From a virus: a stretch of 40,165 nt of DNA. The notes under the pieces were generated by a model. The model did no database searches. It had not been told where the DNA came from and saw nothing but the letters and a program-made list of their open reading frames with translations. Below, in pieces: positions 37,401-40,165 of this stretch (positions are counted from its first letter, which is position 1; each line of letters opens with the position of its first letter). Where the stretch lies: the IMG/VR virus record IMGVR_UViG_3300020436_000025, positions 1 to 40,165 of that record. One strand, written 5' to 3'. Both the position numbers and the translations under genes were made by a program.

Positions 37401-40165
37401 CAGCCCTTGCATTGGGTTTTACTCCTAACTTCTCACTCAAAGGAATAAGCGATGCAATCAAACGAGAAGATCGCGCTGGCATTCGTCGTGATAAAATTAG
37501 AGTAGGCTATGATCGTCGTCTCAAAGATTCTGGCGGTCTCGGCGTTTACAATACTGACGAGGGTTCTTTGGGTAACGCCATCAACATGCACATGGCGGCG
37601 GGAAGAAATAAATCTCAGATTCAAAAACAAGGTAAAGCTGAAGGATTTATTCCTAACTTCGCGAAAGGAAGAAGAAAAGGAGGAAGTTTAGGAGGAACAA
37701 ATACTGAAGCTTTGATGGGTATTTCAAATGCGGCAACAAAAGCTTCAGCAGCACTCAATGAAAATGCCAACAGTGTAGGCGAAGAAACTGCTCAAAGAGA
37801 TCGGGGCATAGGTAGTTTGGCTGGAATGATTATAGTTGGCGGTCAACTTTCTGCTTTTGGAGACAGACTTAAAGAAAGCGAAAGTGCTTTATCACAATAC
37901 ACAGGTAGTGCTCTTGCTCTTGGTGGTAGTCTTGCGATGTATGTTCCGACAGTTGAAACTGCCTTAGATGTTTTCACTGGCAGCACTAAAACAATAGGTG
38001 AGCGTCTTATTGGTCTTAAAGATACTTTCGTAAAACTTAAAGATGCTATTGGGATATCAATTGCTGCCATAAGAGCAGAAGGTGTTGCTAGAACACTAAA
38101 CACATTCACGCTAGGAAGAGGTAATACGCTTGGCGGCACAGTAGGTCGTTTCAGAGCAGGATTTAGATCGGGCAGTAGTCGGTCAGGTCAGGCTAATTCT
38201 TTCTTTCTTGGCTTACAAAAAGGTTTTGAAAATGTTGTTAAAAAAGGGGGGACTGTAATTAAGTACCTTGGCAACTTCGTTAAGTTACTTGGTAGAGTCG
38301 GTACAGCCGTCACTAGAGTTGCTGGACCAATAGGCATAGTAACTACTGCGCTTTATGGGCTCTATAAAGTACTTGAAGCCACTGGAATTGTAAGCAAAAA
38401 GGATGCAGAGGCAAAGAAAAAAGCAGAACAAGCAACTAAAGATTTAGTAACTAGAATGAAGCGTACTGACGAGGAGTATAGCAGAAATTCAACAGCTTTA
38501 GATAATTTAAAGAGAATACAAAGTGCTTATACACAAGCTTTAAAAGATGAAAACAAAGTAAAACAAGAAATCTTAAAACAGGAATATGCCGCAGAACTAG
38601 CAAACAGCACGTTGGGCAGAGATACGAGAAGGCAACTTCTTGCTAATATGGAATCGGGAGACCCTAAACTAATAGAAGATGCGATTAGAACACTTAATGA
38701 AAATAGAAGAACAGAAAAAGCAGAAGAAGATTTTGTAAGTGCTATTTCACGAATTTCTGAATTTGCAGATGATCGAGATACTGATGATTTTAGAAAAGCA
38801 GTAGCTGATTTCCAAAGAGCAACTACTATACTAGCGGCAGGATTGAGTCCAGAATCATTAGAGGCATTAAGTGGAGCAAGATTCACTAACCCTGATAGAG
38901 GTTTTGCTAGAAATCTTTTTGCAAGTGACCTAACAAAAAATCGTACATCACTAATGGAGTTTGCTGATGCCTTAAATCCAATACTTGCGAGGTTAGGTGA
39001 TATAAACCAAGATTCAGCTTTAGCTATTTTAAATGGACTCAAGGAAAGTAGAGACTTAGATAATGCGAAAACTATTTTTGGGTTGCAGGATGTTATAAAT
39101 AGGGCTGGCGTTAGACTTGCTGAACAGCAAGGCGGCGTAGCAGAAAAAAGTAAAGATGCCGATGCAGAACGTGAAGAATCAATGAGAAGGCTAAAACAAT
39201 TACAGGGTTCTCTGATAGCTTACAACAAAGGATTAAGAGAGCAAGAAAAAGTGCTTTCATTAAATGAAAAAATTATTGCACAAACTTTAAAGTTTGAAGA
39301 AGAAAGATTAAAACTCATACAAAAAGCAAACGTTGACAGCCTTAAAAAGATAAGGTCTGAAATTGCTGTTTCGGATGTAGAGTTACAAAATCAACTATCG
39401 CAAAATGAAACATCATACAGAAGAGAGAGAGTAGCAGCAGAAACAAAAGCTCAACAAGAAATAAGACAGGCTGCAAACGCGGTAATTGATAAACAAATAA
39501 AAGAACTTGAAAAGGGTACTGGAAAAGAAATATCTACAGCAAATATACAAGAAATATTAAAACCATTAAACGAACAACTAAAACTAGCTCTTAGAAGCGG
39601 GGGCGCATCAAGCCCAAATGATTTAACGCGTATAATACAAGAGTTTAGAGATAACGCTACTAAAACGAATCAATCTGGTACTGTAGAAGGCGGTGGAGTA
39701 CTGCTTCGTAAAATTTTTGATGATTTAGAAGAGAGTGTTAGAAATTCTTCTAATGAACTTGTGGAATCTTTAAAACTGCTCGAAGGCGAAGAAAAAAATC
39801 AAACAGACTTGATAAGGCTAAGAAACAAGCAATTAAAAGAGCAAATAGCCCTTGAACAAAAATTAAACTTTGGCGGAAAAGCGGCCAGTTCCCCTGAGTC
39901 ATTCATAGATCAAATCAGACAAGCAAGAATAGATGTTTTCCAAGGAGGAAGGCGCGGCCAAGCAGACAGACGAACTGCAGGTCTTGAAACTCTTGCGAAA
40001 CAGTTCCAAGGACTTAGCTTAGGAGGCGTAAACCCCGGAGAACAATTTTTAGGAGGTCTTACAAATCAATATGCTTCTAATTTAGAAAAAGCATCTTCAG
40101 AGTTGTTGGGTAGAGCCTTAAGCTCTAAAGAACTTGAAGAGGTTAAAGAAATTGCCAAATTAAAA
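34421..40165 (+). CDS. Tape-measure protein with PNF-bounded modules, 3'-truncated
   Basis: Open from ATG 34421 to the window edge: at least 1915 residues. Residues 1-400 are typical tape-measure helices (AIFAVQKAMSELVKTTIDVE, RTGTAFNEVADSANEFARQG, RTARGGAVIGNAFKTIFTRI). Residues 548-1081 carry four G-[FL]-x-P-N-F motifs, at 548 (doubled, GLIPNFVPNF), 641, 999 and 1075, enclosing inserts of about 83, 352 and 70 residues. The rest returns to membrane-like helices (VGRVGTAVTRVAGPIGIVT region) and coiled coils. Tape measures set tail length, leave the virion first and often carry enzymatic domains. The largest insert contains E857, D883 and DAK (914-916), a possible PD-(D/E)xK set. Confidence 0.85.
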   Translation, partial: MAIGGNSAELKVNLTFDNSKAAAALQASLSGLTRQTQNFNKNPIIAKNFTQPLGRITGAADEFTKSLEASNARVLAFGASAGAIFAVQKAMSELVKTTIDVEQKLTDINALLNKSDKEFKKFSDGLFQIARRTGTAFNEVADSANEFARQGLGVPETLERTNAALSLARLGMMDSVNATESLTAALNTFKGEVDSANLVVNKLAQVDAEFAVSSKDLAEAIKRTGSSAKDASVSFDELLAIVTVTQERTARGGAVIGNAFKTIFTRIQRPEVLNQLEQIGIVVRDNVSGEILPAIQILKQYGAAYGSLTPAVRSNTAQLIAGGRQINILKSLLPELADGTGKFDKALKTANETTTEATDRLKILTSTTQGTLNAVQVNLTKVASEIGSLSIKPAIDNILKALDTVTTLVGPSNFFGLGETIGKGVYEGIGKVLSGPGIILLATVLAKLGANLLSFVKTSGAQFLGLNKQAEEQARTQTIIGNILAQRPEVMQRILSGQLSTNDAAKVFSNELQRAEVHYANLNKLASQLAAKQSLFQGPSRKRGLAAGLIPNFVPNFAADDVEAERKLATQGGYRAGQIRRMNMPGMGPVTYNGKEKVKQFPGMEQPAIMPPALSSAGKDYRKQFKSVIGFDPYNEGAAFGFVPNFSTKGLGRSTHYQFLTPAEKKNLDSRRGPFQREFWSGLSPERKAELMAQSGGTTVGDLKGREKALRQAAAKGGTVDTQQKIGILALLGSNNPKAKTSTSLGKLSVFNNILNDRKSLNNKERKILSKTPVTFENVQVRSLTDASDDLGRGKDHRRFRSFKTTLQENMLPLVANLASSTFGNLLGDQGPKPAEIEKTLKGVDIIPASTEGELFETAARFATRSPENFKKAVGGDLNAPFDFEEGGVPASVFKNAFFGKDAGFNAAALVRADAKRTGSPDQVRSVINKSFNRQVANMAQKTKSEVLDDLGLPFLGGDISVVGPKGEEVTYKGRKKLNNPIAENRKKAAKEAAALALGFTPNFSLKGISDAIKREDRAGIRRDKIRVGYDRRLKDSGGLGVYNTDEGSLGNAINMHMAAGRNKSQIQKQGKAEGFIPNFAKGRRKGGSLGGTNTEALMGISNAATKASAALNENANSVGEETAQRDRGIGSLAGMIIVGGQLSAFGDRLKESESALSQYTGSALALGGSLAMYVPTVETALDVFTGSTKTIGERLIGLKDTFVKLKDAIGISIAAIRAEGVARTLNTFTLGRGNTLGGTVGRFRAGFRSGSSRSGQANSFFLGLQKGFENVVKKGGTVIKYLGNFVKLLGRVGTAVTRVAGPIGIVTTALYGLYKVLEATGIVSKKDAEAKKKAEQATKDLVTRMKRTDEEYSRNSTALDNLKRIQSAYTQALKDENKVKQEILKQEYAAELANSTLGRDTRRQLLANMESGDPKLIEDAIRTLNENRRTEKAEEDFVSAISRISEFADDRDTDDFRKAVADFQRATTILAAGLSPESLEALSGARFTNPDRGFARNLFASDLTKNRTSLMEFADALNPILARLGDINQDSALAILNGLKESRDLDNAKTIFGLQDVINRAGVRLAEQQGGVAEKSKDADAEREESMRRLKQLQGSLIAYNKGLREQEKVLSLNEKIIAQTLKFEEERLKLIQKANVDSLKKIRSEIAVSDVELQNQLSQNETSYRRERVAAETKAQQEIRQAANAVIDKQIKELEKGTGKEISTANIQEILKPLNEQLKLALRSGGASSPNDLTRIIQEFRDNATKTNQSGTVEGGGVLLRKIFDDLEESVRNSSNELVESLKLLEGEEKNQTDLIRLRNKQLKEQIALEQKLNFGGKAASSPESFIDQIRQARIDVFQGGRRGQADRRTAGLETLAKQFQGLSLGGVNPGEQFLGGLTNQYASNLEKASSELLGRALSSKELEEVKEIAKLK

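Noticed and set aside
36445-39042. Several minus-strand ORFs inside the tape-measure gene
   Set aside because: They are low-complexity Ser/Leu/Phe translations typical of antisense frames and lack start signals; the plus frame is open throughout.

Overview
This window is part of the genome of a tailed double-stranded DNA phage (or a closely related prophage). It carries terminase, portal, prohead protease-scaffold, major capsid, head-tail joining, tail-tube-like, tail fibre and tape-measure genes in ordinary late-gene order. The DNA is visibly AT-rich. The host cannot be named from the sequence. Lipoprotein signals, a signal-anchored SleB-type wall hydrolase and a spanin-like lipoprotein fit a Gram-negative-type envelope. 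No integrase, tRNA or rRNA was recognised.

Left region (1-6523). This is a run of small, mostly unrecognised plus-strand genes. Between about 1.7 and 6 kb many units share one layout: a sigma70-like promoter, one or two small genes, often a GAAA-capped terminator hairpin, then a repeated intergenic block. The block combines TTATTCACA/TGTGAATAA boxes, which match the DnaA-box consensus, with an imperfect hairpin bounded by ACGTACACGTAC repeats. The promoters place the -10 hexamer 9 nt (10 nt in one case) before the ATG, which predicts leaderless or nearly leaderless mRNAs. The genes are unrelated to each other while the spacers are near copies. This resembles the promoter-plus-stem-loop cassettes described in T4-type phages. 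The one recognised product is a signal-anchored SleB-like wall hydrolase.

Switch region (6524-9257). An AT-rich gap is followed by a minus-strand small heat-shock protein and a plus-strand PhoH-like ATPase. Next come a 29-residue Trp-rich ORF and a minus-strand trio: an HExxH metallopeptidase-like protein, a small helical protein and a C39-like lipoprotein.

Late region (9258-40165). A tightly overlapped operon encodes a zinc ribbon protein, a sigma factor, an unknown protein, a sulfotransferase, a C2H2-ERCC4 nuclease and the large terminase. It is followed by the portal, a tail-tube paralogue carrying an inserted carbohydrate-binding-like domain, a collar-type tail fibre and a lysis-like cluster. 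Head genes, neck genes, the second tail-tube-like gene, candidate tail chaperones and a very long tape-measure gene complete the window; the tape measure runs off the right edge. A GTGTAAT/A motif recurs just upstream of the late units on both strands. It looks like a T4-type late promoter that the encoded sigma factor could read.

The points most worth following are the cassette array with leaderless promoters, the tape-measure protein built from modules bounded by PNF motifs, and the duplicated tail-tube protein with its inserted domain.
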